From positions 35,496-99,495 of the forward strand of contig JAHEGY010000003.1 of NCBI GenBank assembly GCA_024644875.1: a stretch of DNA of 64,000 nucleotides. Reading direction: 5' to 3'. Of the stretch, positions 47,501 to 55,742 are shown piece by piece. Below the pieces are notes generated by a model. The model had not been told where the DNA came from. It saw only the letters and a list, made by a program, of their open reading frames with translations, and made no database searches. Within the stretch, counting starts at the first letter, position 1, and each line of letters begins with the position of its first letter. The position numbers and the translations under genes are program-made. Origin of the DNA: Cyclobacteriaceae bacterium. Its GTDB lineage: Bacteria > Bacteroidota > Bacteroidia > Cytophagales > Cyclobacteriaceae.

Positions 47501-48721
47501 ATTCCCTTTCCCGAGGCCAATAAATGGATTATCCTCCTGGTAAATCACCCTGCCTTCAGCCATATCCATCATGCCGAGAAAGTTTCTGAGGGTTGAGGTA
47601 TTGTTATTCCTGTTGATAACATAGACTTCAATTCTGGTAATATTTACGCCTGACAGGACCTGAGGCAAACTTCCAAGCCATCTTTCATAGTTATCACGGA
47701 AAAAGTGACCAAGGAAAAAGTGCCTTCGTTCATCGTAGTCAGAGGCCCTGAGTTGAAATTCCCTGCCCTGGCCTTCACTGCCTCCCTGAATGGTTAAGAC
47801 CTCATTTTTCCCCCGTTGCGTAGAGGCAACACCGGTGACGAATAACTTACCAAATTGCAGCTGGGTTTTTAATCCGAACAAACTCTGAGCGCCAGTTATC
47901 AAACTGTTGCTTAAAGGTAGGCTCACATTGCCTACTTCAATCTTTTTAATGATCTCCTCCTCGAATCCAGTATATTCAACCTTCAGATTATTCTGGAAAT
48001 CGAATGAATTATTATTATCGAAATTGGCTGTAACAGCTAGTTTCTCTCCAATCTTACCTACAACATTCATGCTGATCTGCTGGTCAAACTCAAATCCCCC
48101 ATTTCGTTGTTGTTTAATAGGTATGGCAGGATTGTCGATTCTTTGGTATCGCGCACCGAAGTCCAGGTTCACATATCCATTAGGGCGTATGTCCACGTAA
48201 CTGCCCCCAAAGATCCTGTCAAAAACAGGACTTATGTATATTGGCGGAATGAGCCTTCTCCCACTGACTGCACTTTCACCATCCAGGCCAACAGATCGGT
48301 TTCGCCAATATTCCTTTATCATTTTTTCTTCCTGGAATTTCTGAAATTCCTCAAAAGACATAGATGAGATGGGCCGGTAGTTCAATTGACCCATTTTTTC
48401 ATAAATTGTGTATTCATTTGCAGTGTCTATTTCAATATCCAATGATAGATTTGACGGATCTCGTAAAAAAAGTGGTGAAATACTGGGCTGATAAATAAAT
48501 GGATCACCGAATCTATCTTCAGGGTAAAAATTAGGTTGACGGGATGGCTCATAAGGTAAATCAACGGTATCTGCCTTCAAGGAATCCTGGTCAAGGCTAT
48601 CCTGTTCTAGGGCCGGGGGATAATTGGACAAAGTTATTCCGGGTTTTGCGCTGGACATCAAGGCGGTCAAGGTCAAAACCCCGAAAACAAACCAGATCAA
48701 TATGCAGATTCGCTTGGTCAA
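41540..48721 (-). CDS. sprA: T9SS outer-membrane translocon SprA (Sov)
   Basis: Giant 2393-residue outer-membrane channel through which type IX secretion substrates cross. It has a signal peptide (about 1-26), then the SprA N-terminal region (FGDPFIYQPSISPLFLRDP) and alternating beta strands to the end, closing with the aromatic-terminated strand FGTQIRFSLAQ. Size matches the 36-strand barrel known from Flavobacterium. It sits 16 bp after ruvA and 48 bp before gcvH. No T9SS C-terminal signal was recognised in the other exported proteins here. The presence of SprA predicts a full T9SS elsewhere and often gliding ability, though gliding is not proven by it. Confidence 0.96.
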   Translation of the reverse strand: MTKRICILIWFVFGVLTLTALMSSAKPGITLSNYPPALEQDSLDQDSLKADTVDLPYEPSRQPNFYPEDRFGDPFIYQPSISPLFLRDPSNLSLDIEIDTANEYTIYEKMGQLNYRPISSMSFEEFQKFQEEKMIKEYWRNRSVGLDGESAVSGRRLIPPIYISPVFDRIFGGSYVDIRPNGYVNLDFGARYQRIDNPAIPIKQQRNGGFEFDQQISMNVVGKIGEKLAVTANFDNNNSFDFQNNLKVEYTGFEEEIIKKIEVGNVSLPLSNSLITGAQSLFGLKTQLQFGKLFVTGVASTQRGKNEVLTIQGGSEGQGREFQLRASDYDERRHFFLGHFFRDNYERWLGSLPQVLSGVNITRIEVYVINRNNNTSTLRNFLGMMDMAEGRVIYQEDNPFIGLGKGNVPNANDANDLFNSLQNDPNIRNVDQSSFVLENEWGLVKGTDFELITSARKLDPNEYTFHQMLGYISLNRKLQNDEALAVSYEYTYNGQRFKVGELTEDYQNISEDQVIYLKLLRPTKINPTVPTWDLMIKHIYNLNTSQINQEGFDLRIIYRDDKTGIDNPSLHEGRNTKDIPLVQLFNLDRLNRNNDPQKDGQFDFVEGVTVDPDNGTIIFTVLEPFGSFLESKFDPDEQALKEKYVYDTLYATTKADAELVARQNKFVLIGTATGGSSTEIILPGINISEGSVQVIAGSIPLSEGIDYRVDYNLGKVSIINQSVLNSGKPIQIKYEKADLFNFQARTLLGSRLDYIHNDKFNIGGTILYLNERPLVSRISVGDETIRNTKWGLDMNYRTESNFLTKMVDAIPGISTKEPSMLSFNAEVAQLLPGTSNIVDGKGTSYIDDFESAITPFRLGGNVLSWKLASTPKTDDGYYDGGIQMPNDLSINYTRAKLAWYIIDNVFYRTSGNSRPPNLTEEDLQNNYSRAVIPQEIFKFRDREVVNTNLPVFDLAFYPSERGSYNYNPNLQPDGTLPDVRKNWGGITRAITSDVDFDQTNIEYLEFWLMDPFINATNGDLNNPNGLINDGINSPEANTTGGKLIFHLGSISEDVMKDSRHAFENGLPADGDTTRTTNNSWGRVTQEQYLTNAFDNSEIARPNQDVGMDGVINTDEPNYFEDFVSDLNVNGEALDRILEDVSADNFQYFLGSELDADDAKILERYKEFNLTDGNSPLVVGTTDFTPVGTTFPDNEDLNFDNTLSDLEEYYEYELDLRPGSLEVGKNFVTEVITNEINGQRVNWYLIRIPILKPSRIQGNIVGFKSIRFIRSIMTDWQQPAVLRMVKFQLVGAQWRRYPLSLRDRYLIEPPEIVNSNFEFAVVNLEENGSPAAGETPYVLPPGIQQDIDNTSPIYRQNNEQSIKLTVDGLVDGDARGVFKNVALDLVNYGRIKMFIHAQNNGNQGDSATAFLRLGTDMVDNYYEIQVPLVFTPRGSTDPNVIWPEENNIDLEFADLYALKKLRDKGDLNINIPFSQNVRQYKITVVGRPDLHDVQAMMIGIRNPKSPDGDPISIHIWANELRVTDFKNDPGWAANARLDLKLADFATINGDLRYSSVGFGAVSQRISERRREEVLDYDISANVALDKFIPEKVGLRIPMFISYEERKITPSYDPLDPDVPLEATLRTFDNPEEREAYANLVQDVTTRKSINFTNVRKVKTKENAKSRIYDIENFSFTYASSSAIQRSIYKQEYVNKNMRIGLAYNWSSTPITYEPFKNSKAFSSPWLQLIKDLNITPLVSNLGFRWDLNRRFIREQLRNSDLTTEGILPTWEKSFFFDRNYNFRWNLTKSISVDYMARVNAIVDEPAGDINSEAKRDSIITNLKNLGRMKTFDQDIGLTYRIPIDKTPLTDWINSDFRYRVGYTWKAGATDQADTLGNTVQNQRDWGLTGKFDLVKLYNKSKLLKDINSPRRSSRRPATSRPSETDTLVQKRDNKFGKGFLRFLMMVRSLNFSFTNREGTVLPGYTPSVFLFGMDSSWSAPGWDFVFGSQSRDIQRRAIENDWLARSEFLSFPFTQYNNIDLKLTANIEPAPDLRIQLVANKISSDNFHEIFRYNTDTLDDGTIGKVPVQLAPTRTGNYSITMVTIGTSFVQDAEDNTNETFQTFEENRYIIRDRLNSLVPSGEFDLNSQDVLIPAYLAAYQDKDPNSIPLTSFPKWPLPNWRLDYTGLGKIPALKNVFSSINITHAYSSTYSVNNYANSLLYDQFINLDNAIEDTSPGFLTNENNDLVPVYVIAQAIISERFAPLIGLNLRTKNRLTARIEYKKERNLALNMSNAQITELSSKDFSVDVGWTKTKLKLPLKFRGNTIVLDNDIQFRINFTIRDTKTVQRKIDETNTITQGNINFQLRPTIQYTINQRLNMTFYFERNINEPLISSSFKRATTSFGTQIRFSLAQ

Positions 48722-48737
48722 ATTCTAAAAAATATAT

Positions 48738-49331
48738 TTATGCAGTTTTCAGGGCTAGTTTTATTACTTCTTCCAGGGTAACATCTTTATCAGCTTTTTT
48801 TAATATTGTATTTATACTTTTTTCAGCCATGGATTTTTGAATTCCCAGTGTAATGAGTGCTATCAATGCTTCTTCTCTGATGACATTCATGCTATCAGGA
48901 ACTATATCGATAATTCTATCTCCACTAATTTCTTTCCGGATCTTATCTTTCAGTTCAAGTACTATTCTCTCCGCGGTTTTGGTCCCTATTCCTTTGACTC
49001 TTCTGATGGTAGCGACATCTTCACTGGCTATAGATTCCTGGATCTCAGTTACATCCATTGAAGATAACATAAGAATTGCCGTGCTTGGTCCTACACCTGA
49101 AATGGATATCAGCTTAATAAAAAGGGACTTTTCGTCGGGATTATGGAAGCCGTATAGCGTATGCGCATCCTCTTTTATGTTAAGATAAGTGTATACTTTA
49201 GTCTTCTTAGAATCCTTAAGTTTACTGTATGTATTAAGTGATATCTTTACCTCGTAGCCAATACCTCCCACATCCACCATAATCAAGGTGGGATCAACTA
49301 TTGTTATCTCTCCAGACAAATATCCAATCAT
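48738..49331 (-). CDS. ruvA: Holliday junction branch migration protein RuvA
   Basis: Binds Holliday junctions and loads RuvB. The 197-residue product has the N-terminal OB fold MIGYLSGEI, the HhH motifs ISGVGPSTAI and VKGIGTKTAERIVLELKDK, and domain III at the C-terminus (about 150-197) for RuvB contact. Normal length. First gene of the sprA-gcvH-vanZ run. Confidence 0.95.
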   Translation of the reverse strand: MIGYLSGEITIVDPTLIMVDVGGIGYEVKISLNTYSKLKDSKKTKVYTYLNIKEDAHTLYGFHNPDEKSLFIKLISISGVGPSTAILMLSSMDVTEIQESIASEDVATIRRVKGIGTKTAERIVLELKDKIRKEISGDRIIDIVPDSMNVIREEALIALITLGIQKSMAEKSINTILKKADKDVTLEEVIKLALKTA

Positions 49332-49517
49332 ATACCTATTATTATTATAATAAAAAACGAAAATGACACTAAGTATATTGAAAAAATACTTCAGTTTTTC
49401 TTGAAAAAATTATTTATCTAAGCGGTATTTTTAAAGATACGATAAGAGGATAATAAAATAGTACAATTTTTTGTCCTAAGTGTTATAATGCCTGGATAAG
49501 AATACGTTAATTGTACT

Positions 49518-50579
49518 TTACTCAGGATTTGACTTAAAAGTCTTTAGAATAACATTCATTTCCCGCATCAATTCCCTCTGATCGACACCGGGGCTATATA
49601 CAAATCCTTCAACATAATACAATCTGTTTGTGCTTTCATCCACGAAAGTATAGCCAATAAATGGCCCTCCCATGGATACATTATTTGTTTTCCATAACCC
49701 AAGAATTTTTTTACCGTATTTTCCGTCAAAGTTAACTTCGGTTAAAGAAGGTGGTATAATGGTTTCGGTAAGCAGAAAGGATTCCGGTTTTTCCGGATTT
49801 CCGTAGATATATTTTCTGCAAATATCATCGCGCCAGATTATTATTTCTTCAGATGAGAAGGCATTTGTATCTGTATAATCTTTATAAGCAATGAAAATGC
49901 TTTTATCAATTTCCCTGCCTGCCTGTCTCAGCCAGACAAAATCTTCTGAAGAGTCAGCAATACGGAATCCGTAAGGGACCCTGATGTTATATCCATAATC
50001 AGTCAATAGTTTGTTCGAAATTGTTTTTTCTTCACGGATTTTATACATTCTTTCGATAGCCCTTCTCTCTTCTATCGTATTGAATACAAATCGAATTTGA
50101 TCTTTATTCTTTTCAATCTGGTCGCTGAAGGAGGCATCATCATGATGAATTAAAAACAATACATGCTGCCCCGTTGCGAAAAGATTTTTTCTGTTAATAA
50201 GAAATATGTCCTTATTTTCCCGCAAGGAATCGAGGGATTTTTGCGTGAACAGGTTCTTCATTTTCATTCCTTCATAATTCTTGTCGTTTATCGGAATCAC
50301 CAGCACCTGGTTTTTCGCGTTCTTAAGAATGCCTTTATAATTGGTGGGTACTATATGCCTTAAATCGAATAGCGGTTCATCTCTGGGGAGGCCCTCTACT
50401 AATTCACGGAATGTTAGTCTGAGTTCCTTACCTATATTACCAGCCCATCTGGCAGAGTCGATGACAAGTATTATTTCACCTGATTCCCCTCTTCCCAGTG
50501 GCATAGCCTGTTCTCCAAGCCAGCTTTCACAGGAAGAAAAAATCAAAGTAATTATGAAAAGTATTATTGAATTTCTCAT
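49518..50579 (-). CDS. DUF4837 lipoprotein
   Basis: A 353-residue DUF4837 protein, a family nearly confined to Bacteroidota. It has a lipobox IFSSC (Cys17) and a long body with GRGESGEIILVIDSARW near residue 28 and MGGPFIGYTFVDE near 305. Function unknown; envelope-located by its lipid anchor. Separated by 57 bp from the lytic transglycosylase gene upstream, so perhaps in the same unit. Confidence 0.82.
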   Translation of the reverse strand: MRNSIILFIITLIFSSCESWLGEQAMPLGRGESGEIILVIDSARWAGNIGKELRLTFRELVEGLPRDEPLFDLRHIVPTNYKGILKNAKNQVLVIPINDKNYEGMKMKNLFTQKSLDSLRENKDIFLINRKNLFATGQHVLFLIHHDDASFSDQIEKNKDQIRFVFNTIEERRAIERMYKIREEKTISNKLLTDYGYNIRVPYGFRIADSSEDFVWLRQAGREIDKSIFIAYKDYTDTNAFSSEEIIIWRDDICRKYIYGNPEKPESFLLTETIIPPSLTEVNFDGKYGKKILGLWKTNNVSMGGPFIGYTFVDESTNRLYYVEGFVYSPGVDQRELMREMNVILKTFKSNPE

Positions 50580-50636
50580 AATATAATTTTTTCTCTAAGA
50601 TAATGAAAAAAGGAATTATACTGAGCGATTTTATAC

Positions 50637-52064
50637 TTATCCAATAATTAATTTTTGCCCTGGTTTAATTTTATTTGATTTGAGATTGTTGAGTTTCTTG
50701 ATCCGCTCTATGGTCAACCCTTCGTACTGCCTTGAGATTTCCCACAGACTATCTCCAGGTTTTACTACATGGACCCTATTTGAAGCAGAGGGTTGTGGAG
50801 ATGAAGACCTGACAGGGGAAGTTTGTTCTCTAACTACGATGTTCTGATTGTTAATGCTGTTATAATAGCTTTGGTTTACGTAAATATTGAGCCTTTGATT
50901 TATCCTGATAAGATTTCCACTTAAGTTATTCCAGGAACGTATATCGGAAATCCTCACCTTATATTTTTCTGCAATGGTACCTAAAACCTCTCCTGAGCGA
51001 ACTGTGTGGGCAATTTTGTCGCGTCCCCATGTACTACCTACCGAATGCCGTGCAAGGTATTCCAATTCTTCTTTACCTGTATTTTTTGCAGAATCAAGGA
51101 TATAATCTCTGTTTTCAAGGACATATGGTTTTATATCCGCAGGAATATTAAATGTATAGGATTTACCTCCTTCAGGGAATGCTCTTCTTCTGACCGATGG
51201 ATTTATTTTTTCCAGGTCTTCTGGACAGGTATTGGTTAAATCGGCAAATGTTTTAAAGTAGAGAAAATCATTTACCATTATCGTATCTGTTTCAGGCATG
51301 TATTCTTTATACTCTTCTATAAAGAAATTATGATCCTCCGCGTAACGGATAACATACATAAATGCCATGAACTGCGGAACATAAGACCTTGTTTCACGGG
51401 GCAAATACCGGTAAATTTCCCAGAATGTCTTTTTATATCCAGATCTCCTAATAGCACTTCTTACCTTTCCCGGGCCTGCATTATATGCAGCCAAAGCCAG
51501 TTCCCAATCTTCAAAATATGAATACAGTGATTTAAGATATTTAGCAGCCGCCTTTGTTGATTTCTCAGGATCCATTCGCTCGTCAATATACCAGTCTGTT
51601 TTTAGACCAAACATTCGGGCAGTTCCCGGCATAAATTGCCATAGTCCGACGGCACCCACTCTTGATCTTGCTTTCGGGTTAAGTCCACTTTCCACGATGG
51701 CCAGATACTTTATTTCATCCGGTATATCATATTCCTGAAAATAACTTTCAAACAGGGGGAAATAGATTTCTAATTTTCCGAGAACACTTTTTGTATAATC
51801 ACGATCCCGGATGGTAAAGTAGTCAATAAATGCTTTTATCCTTGTGTTGAAACTTAGTGGGATCTCGGAATCCATCTTCATGAACCGTTCCTCGATTTCA
51901 TCATAGGTAAAGTCGGGGACATGTTCATATATATAATTGGGATATATTAAGGTATCATTATCAGTGATGTCAGTTGAAGAATAAGAAAGGCCGATAAGAG
52001 GAACTTTAACTATCGTTAAAATGATAGTGGCCGCAAGCATATATTTTTTCCAGGCTTTGACCAT
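50637..52064 (-). CDS. MltD-like lytic transglycosylase with two LysM domains
   Basis: Cleaves the glycan strand of peptidoglycan to give 1,6-anhydroMurNAc. The 475-residue product has an N-terminal signal or anchor (about 8-28), an SLT domain with catalytic Glu125 in IVESGLNPKARS and LWQFMPGTAR, then a YAEDH segment and two LysM modules at the C-terminus (about 355-400, HTVRSGE; about 430-475, HVVKPGDSLWEIS) for cell-wall binding. MltD of E. coli has the same layout. Five bp after gatA. Confidence 0.92.
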   Translation of the reverse strand: MVKAWKKYMLAATIILTIVKVPLIGLSYSSTDITDNDTLIYPNYIYEHVPDFTYDEIEERFMKMDSEIPLSFNTRIKAFIDYFTIRDRDYTKSVLGKLEIYFPLFESYFQEYDIPDEIKYLAIVESGLNPKARSRVGAVGLWQFMPGTARMFGLKTDWYIDERMDPEKSTKAAAKYLKSLYSYFEDWELALAAYNAGPGKVRSAIRRSGYKKTFWEIYRYLPRETRSYVPQFMAFMYVIRYAEDHNFFIEEYKEYMPETDTIMVNDFLYFKTFADLTNTCPEDLEKINPSVRRRAFPEGGKSYTFNIPADIKPYVLENRDYILDSAKNTGKEELEYLARHSVGSTWGRDKIAHTVRSGEVLGTIAEKYKVRISDIRSWNNLSGNLIRINQRLNIYVNQSYYNSINNQNIVVREQTSPVRSSSPQPSASNRVHVVKPGDSLWEISRQYEGLTIERIKKLNNLKSNKIKPGQKLIIG

Positions 52065-52069
52065 AAGTT

Positions 52070-53494
52070 CTAATTGTAGTTTTCAAGAATATATTTTGAA
52101 AATGCAAGAAGATTAGCCTCCTCAAAGTATCCACCCATTAATTGAAAACCAATTGGAAGGTTTTTTTTATCCCTTCCGACAGGGATTGAAACCGCTGGAA
52201 TTCCGGCAACAGATGCTTGTACTGTTAATAAATCCTCAAAATACATATCTAAGGGTTTTTTTACTTCTCCTATCTTAAATGCGGTTGTTGGTGTAGTTGG
52301 CAACGCAATAAAATCATATTTTTCTAATATTTCAAGTGTTTTATCTCTTATGATCCTTCTTACCTTTTGTGCTTTAGTATAATATGCATCATAATAACTG
52401 GCGCTGAGTATAAAAGTACCCAGCAATATACGCCTCTGTACTTCCTCTCCAAAACCTTCGGATCGAGATTTCTTATACATAGATTGAAGATCCATAGTAT
52501 TTGGGCTCCTATACCCATATCTTACACCATCATACCTGGAGAGGTTAGAACTTGCCTCAGCCGTTGTTAATATGTAATACGTAGGTAAAACGAAATCCAA
52601 ATGAGGATATTCTATAGCTTCCACATTATGTCCTTCACTTTTTAAAAAATCCAGAACATTTTTAATTTTCTCTTTAATTCCTTTATCAATTCGGGGGTCC
52701 TCAAGAGTTTCTTTGATGTAGGCAATCTTAGCCTTATCCTTGAATTCCAGTTTATTAGAATATTCCGGGACCGGATTTCTAGATACAGAGCTATCATATT
52801 CGTCTTTTCCAGCCATTAGTTCAAGCAACAGCGCATTGTCATAAACGTCCGTAGTTAATATACCTATGGTGTCAAATGATGAAGCATAAGCGGTAAGGCC
52901 ATATCGTGAAATGCGGGAATATGTAGGTTTTAAACCTATAATTCCACAGAAGGCTGCAGGTTGTCGAACAGATCCACCGGTGTCAGTTCCTAATGCAGCC
53001 AGGCAAAGACCGGCCTGAACTGCAACGGCACTGCCTCCGGAAGAACCTCCAGGTACCCTTTCAGGATCAATTTCATTTTTAACTGGTCCGAATGCCGAAT
53101 TCTCATTACTGGATCCCATTGCAAATTCATCACAATTAATCCTTCCAATGATAATTACATCTTCATCTATCAATCGTTGAACTGCTGTGGCCGTAAACTG
53201 GGATTTGAAATTATTTAAAATACGGCTGGAGCATTGCAGTGAATGATCTTTATAGCATAAGACATCTTTAATACCAATGACCATTCCAGCCAGTTTACCG
53301 GCTTTCCCTGTGCGGAGTTTTTCATCAACTAATAATGCTTGTTGTCTTGCTTCGTCTTCGTAGACTTCTAGGAAGGCATTCAGGTAAGCTTTATCCTTAA
53401 TGTTTTTAAGGTAATGGTCAACCAGTTGGGCGCAATCGATAATACCTTCCCGGATATCATTTTTAATATCCTTAAGGGAATAGTATTTTCTCAA
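52070..53494 (-). CDS. gatA: Asp/Glu-tRNA amidotransferase subunit A
   Basis: Glutaminase subunit of GatCAB, which converts Glu-tRNA(Gln) or Asp-tRNA(Asn) to the amide form. The 474-residue product has the Ser-cis-Ser-Lys triad at Lys76, Ser151 and Ser175 ([22 protein letters not shown]) with the usual 75 and 24-residue spacing. Its ATG overlaps the tatA stop (ATGA). gatB and gatC are not here. Confidence 0.94.
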   Translation of the reverse strand: MRKYYSLKDIKNDIREGIIDCAQLVDHYLKNIKDKAYLNAFLEVYEDEARQQALLVDEKLRTGKAGKLAGMVIGIKDVLCYKDHSLQCSSRILNNFKSQFTATAVQRLIDEDVIIIGRINCDEFAMGSSNENSAFGPVKNEIDPERVPGGSSGGSAVAVQAGLCLAALGTDTGGSVRQPAAFCGIIGLKPTYSRISRYGLTAYASSFDTIGILTTDVYDNALLLELMAGKDEYDSSVSRNPVPEYSNKLEFKDKAKIAYIKETLEDPRIDKGIKEKIKNVLDFLKSEGHNVEAIEYPHLDFVLPTYYILTTAEASSNLSRYDGVRYGYRSPNTMDLQSMYKKSRSEGFGEEVQRRILLGTFILSASYYDAYYTKAQKVRRIIRDKTLEILEKYDFIALPTTPTTAFKIGEVKKPLDMYFEDLLTVQASVAGIPAVSIPVGRDKKNLPIGFQLMGGYFEEANLLAFSKYILENYN

Positions 53495-53724
53495 TCCTCA
53501 GTAGCTTTTTTTACTTCCTTATCGGTTGATTTGATGCCTTCTTCAATTTCATCTTTTACACCCTTGGTTGCATCCTTAAATTCTCTGATGCCTTTTCCAA
53601 GACCTCTTGCCAATTCAGGTATTTTTTTTGCACCAAAAAATATGATTACAAACAGGATAATGATGAGCCACTCCGGGCCACCTGGCATCCCAAACAGTAG
53701 TATGTTTCCTATCATTTCCATCAT
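53491..53724 (-). CDS. tatA: Sec-independent protein translocase TatA/E
   Basis: Pore-forming subunit of twin-arginine export. The 77-residue product has an N-terminal helix (about 16-31, [18 protein letters not shown]), the [16 protein letters not shown] amphipathic helix and an acidic tail. tatC is not in the window. Relevant here because the DUF1501 protein at 5343 carries a Tat signal. Confidence 0.92.
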   Translation of the reverse strand: MMEMIGNILLFGMPGGPEWLIIILFVIIFFGAKKIPELARGLGKGIREFKDATKGVKDEIEEGIKSTDKEVKKATED

Positions 53725-53797
53725 TCACATAAAAATTAGAATGTAAATATAGGCAATATTCACGTTCTCTCAAATTCAAATCAAATACATTAAATAT

Positions 53798-55024
53798 TTA
53801 TTTCTTCGCAATCCAGTTTTCCGGATTCAATTTCTGGGTATTTTTCCAGATCTGAAATTGCACTTCAGAAGTGCCATTTCTATTAGTATTTACTATGCCT
53901 ATTCTTTGATTAGCACTAACCCTGTCACCTTGTCCCACGAAAACCTGTTTGAGTTTGGCATATACAGTAAAATAATCACCGTGTTGTATCAGCACAACAT
54001 ATCTCATGCCTCCCGGGACAACGGCAACTCTTTTCACTTCACCCTCGAAAACTGATCGAACTTCCTGGTTTTCATTGGTTTGAATGTCAATTCCATCATT
54101 TGGGACTTTCAACCTTTTGTAAACGGGGTGAGGATTTGTGCCAAATTTTGCAGAAATAAAACCTGTAGTTACCGGCCATTGCAATTTGGAGTAATTACTT
54201 TCGAAAGCCTTGGACAAAGCCGTTTCACTGGCATTCATTTCGATGGCAGTACTTGACTTACCCTTTGATGATGCTTTGATCTCAGCAGCAACAATATCCG
54301 CTATGAGCTTGTCTAACCTGGCAATTGCTTTTTTTCTATTCTGCAATTCCTTTTTTATCTCAGACTCCCTCTTGCTTAAGGAAGTAATAAGAGTATTTTG
54401 TTTTTTTCTGAGCGTGACAAGACTCTTATTTTGAGATAATTCCTGGTTTAGCAGCTGATCTTTTTCAAGTTTCTTAGTTTCCAGCGTAGCGATCTGATCC
54501 TGAAGAGATGATCTTACCTCCTGAATAAGAGCCAACTGCCTTTTCCTGGCTTCAGTATACTGGTCCATGTACCTTGCCCTGAGAAGAAGTTGATTGAAAG
54601 TTTCAGCAGAAAAAATAAACAAAATATTTCTCAGGCCATAATTGGCTTTATATGAAGAATATACCATGGTTGCATATTCCTTTTTCAGGTGATCCAGGTC
54701 ATCCTCAAGTGATTCTATGACCTCATTTAATTCCAGAAGTTCATTGTTATATATTGTTATCTCGCTACTAATTGAATTTATAATACTTTGACTGGCGACG
54801 ATCTGTTGATTTAAAGCATTCAATTGGCCGACACTTACTTCTTTCTTCTTTTCAGTTTCCTCCAGGATCTTCTGGGCTTCTTGTAACTTGCTGATAGCAT
54901 TCCTTTTTTCCTGTTCTAGCTGTGATTTAGATTTCTGCGGAAAAGCAAAAAGAGGAAAAAAAAGTAATAGTCCATATATTAAATAAATCCACTTATTCTT
55001 TGGACACATACCTGTTTGGAACAT
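53798..55024 (-). CDS. EnvC-like murein hydrolase activator (degenerate LytM domain)
   Basis: A 408-residue exported protein with signal peptide (about 10-28), a long coiled coil (about 28-235) and a C-terminal LytM/M23 domain (about 285-400). The fold is recognisable (FGTNPHPV, GIDIQTNENQEVRSVFEGEV, VLIQHGDYFTVYAKL) but zinc ligands are missing: the HxxxD His is replaced in PNDGID and the closing HxH becomes VQFQI. As for E. coli EnvC, it should activate an amidase, not cut peptidoglycan itself. It overlaps the DUF4292 gene by 32 bp; a start five codons later (55009) is possible. Confidence 0.9.
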   Translation of the reverse strand: MFQTGMCPKNKWIYLIYGLLLFFPLFAFPQKSKSQLEQEKRNAISKLQEAQKILEETEKKKEVSVGQLNALNQQIVASQSIINSISSEITIYNNELLELNEVIESLEDDLDHLKKEYATMVYSSYKANYGLRNILFIFSAETFNQLLLRARYMDQYTEARKRQLALIQEVRSSLQDQIATLETKKLEKDQLLNQELSQNKSLVTLRKKQNTLITSLSKRESEIKKELQNRKKAIARLDKLIADIVAAEIKASSKGKSSTAIEMNASETALSKAFESNYSKLQWPVTTGFISAKFGTNPHPVYKRLKVPNDGIDIQTNENQEVRSVFEGEVKRVAVVPGGMRYVVLIQHGDYFTVYAKLKQVFVGQGDRVSANQRIGIVNTNRNGTSEVQFQIWKNTQKLNPENWIAKK

Positions 55025-55742
55025 TAAATGGAAATTTTATTTTCTTTTCATTTATGGCCACACGGCTGAAATTAATATTTAAATGTGATATTAATTCTGA
55101 ATTATTCCTATTATAAGTTAAAAATACTGAATTTCTGAAAGGGAAAAGAATATCATTGTATAATTGAAAATTTTCATATTTTATTTCCATACTGCTTTTC
55201 GAAGGAGCATCCGTTATTTTAACTTTCTCGATCTTCATTGTTTTGGAATTAACAAAGTTATCAATGTTCAGTTTATCAGAATTCTGTTTTAAAATAAAGA
55301 AATCTTCATCTTTCAATACTTTGTCATTATTTTTTCTTGATTTTATGAGGTTACCAATCAAGGCTGCCTGAACCATATCATAATCAATAGGTATATTGTA
55401 TGTCCTCTGCAATGAATCAAAACTGAATTGCCGGTATTCCTTCTTTAACCTGTCTATTACAAAAATTGAATCTTTCTGAATAATAGATCTTATTGCTTCA
55501 ACTCCTGTTGAGGAGATTGAAATCCAGATCAGGCTATCCTGTCTGATACGGATAGTTGCATTGGCGCTAAAATTCTGTATTCCATCATCGTACTTCAACT
55601 TGGATTTTGCCTGGAGATATTCAAATTCAAGCTCCTCTATTTTAAGGCGTTTTTTTTCCGAATAGTTGAACTGAAATAAATCTTTTTTACATGAAGTGAA
55701 TAGAAAGATCAGAGAAAAGAGCAGTAAAATACGACTATTCAT
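54993..55742 (-). CDS. DUF4292 lipoprotein
   Basis: A 249-residue lipoprotein with lipobox LFTSC (Cys18) and a beta-rich body, including DSLIWISISSTGVEAIR and ISSTG-like strands of the DUF4292 family. The fold may resemble LolA/LolB-type lipoprotein carriers, but this is only a guess from the repeated beta pattern. The gene lies between a TPR gene (8-bp overlap) and the EnvC-like gene (32-bp overlap), an order I recall from many Bacteroidota. Confidence 0.82.
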   Translation of the reverse strand: MNSRILLLFSLIFLFTSCKKDLFQFNYSEKKRLKIEELEFEYLQAKSKLKYDDGIQNFSANATIRIRQDSLIWISISSTGVEAIRSIIQKDSIFVIDRLKKEYRQFSFDSLQRTYNIPIDYDMVQAALIGNLIKSRKNNDKVLKDEDFFILKQNSDKLNIDNFVNSKTMKIEKVKITDAPSKSSMEIKYENFQLYNDILFPFRNSVFLTYNRNNSELISHLNINFSRVAINEKKIKFPFNVPNRYVSKE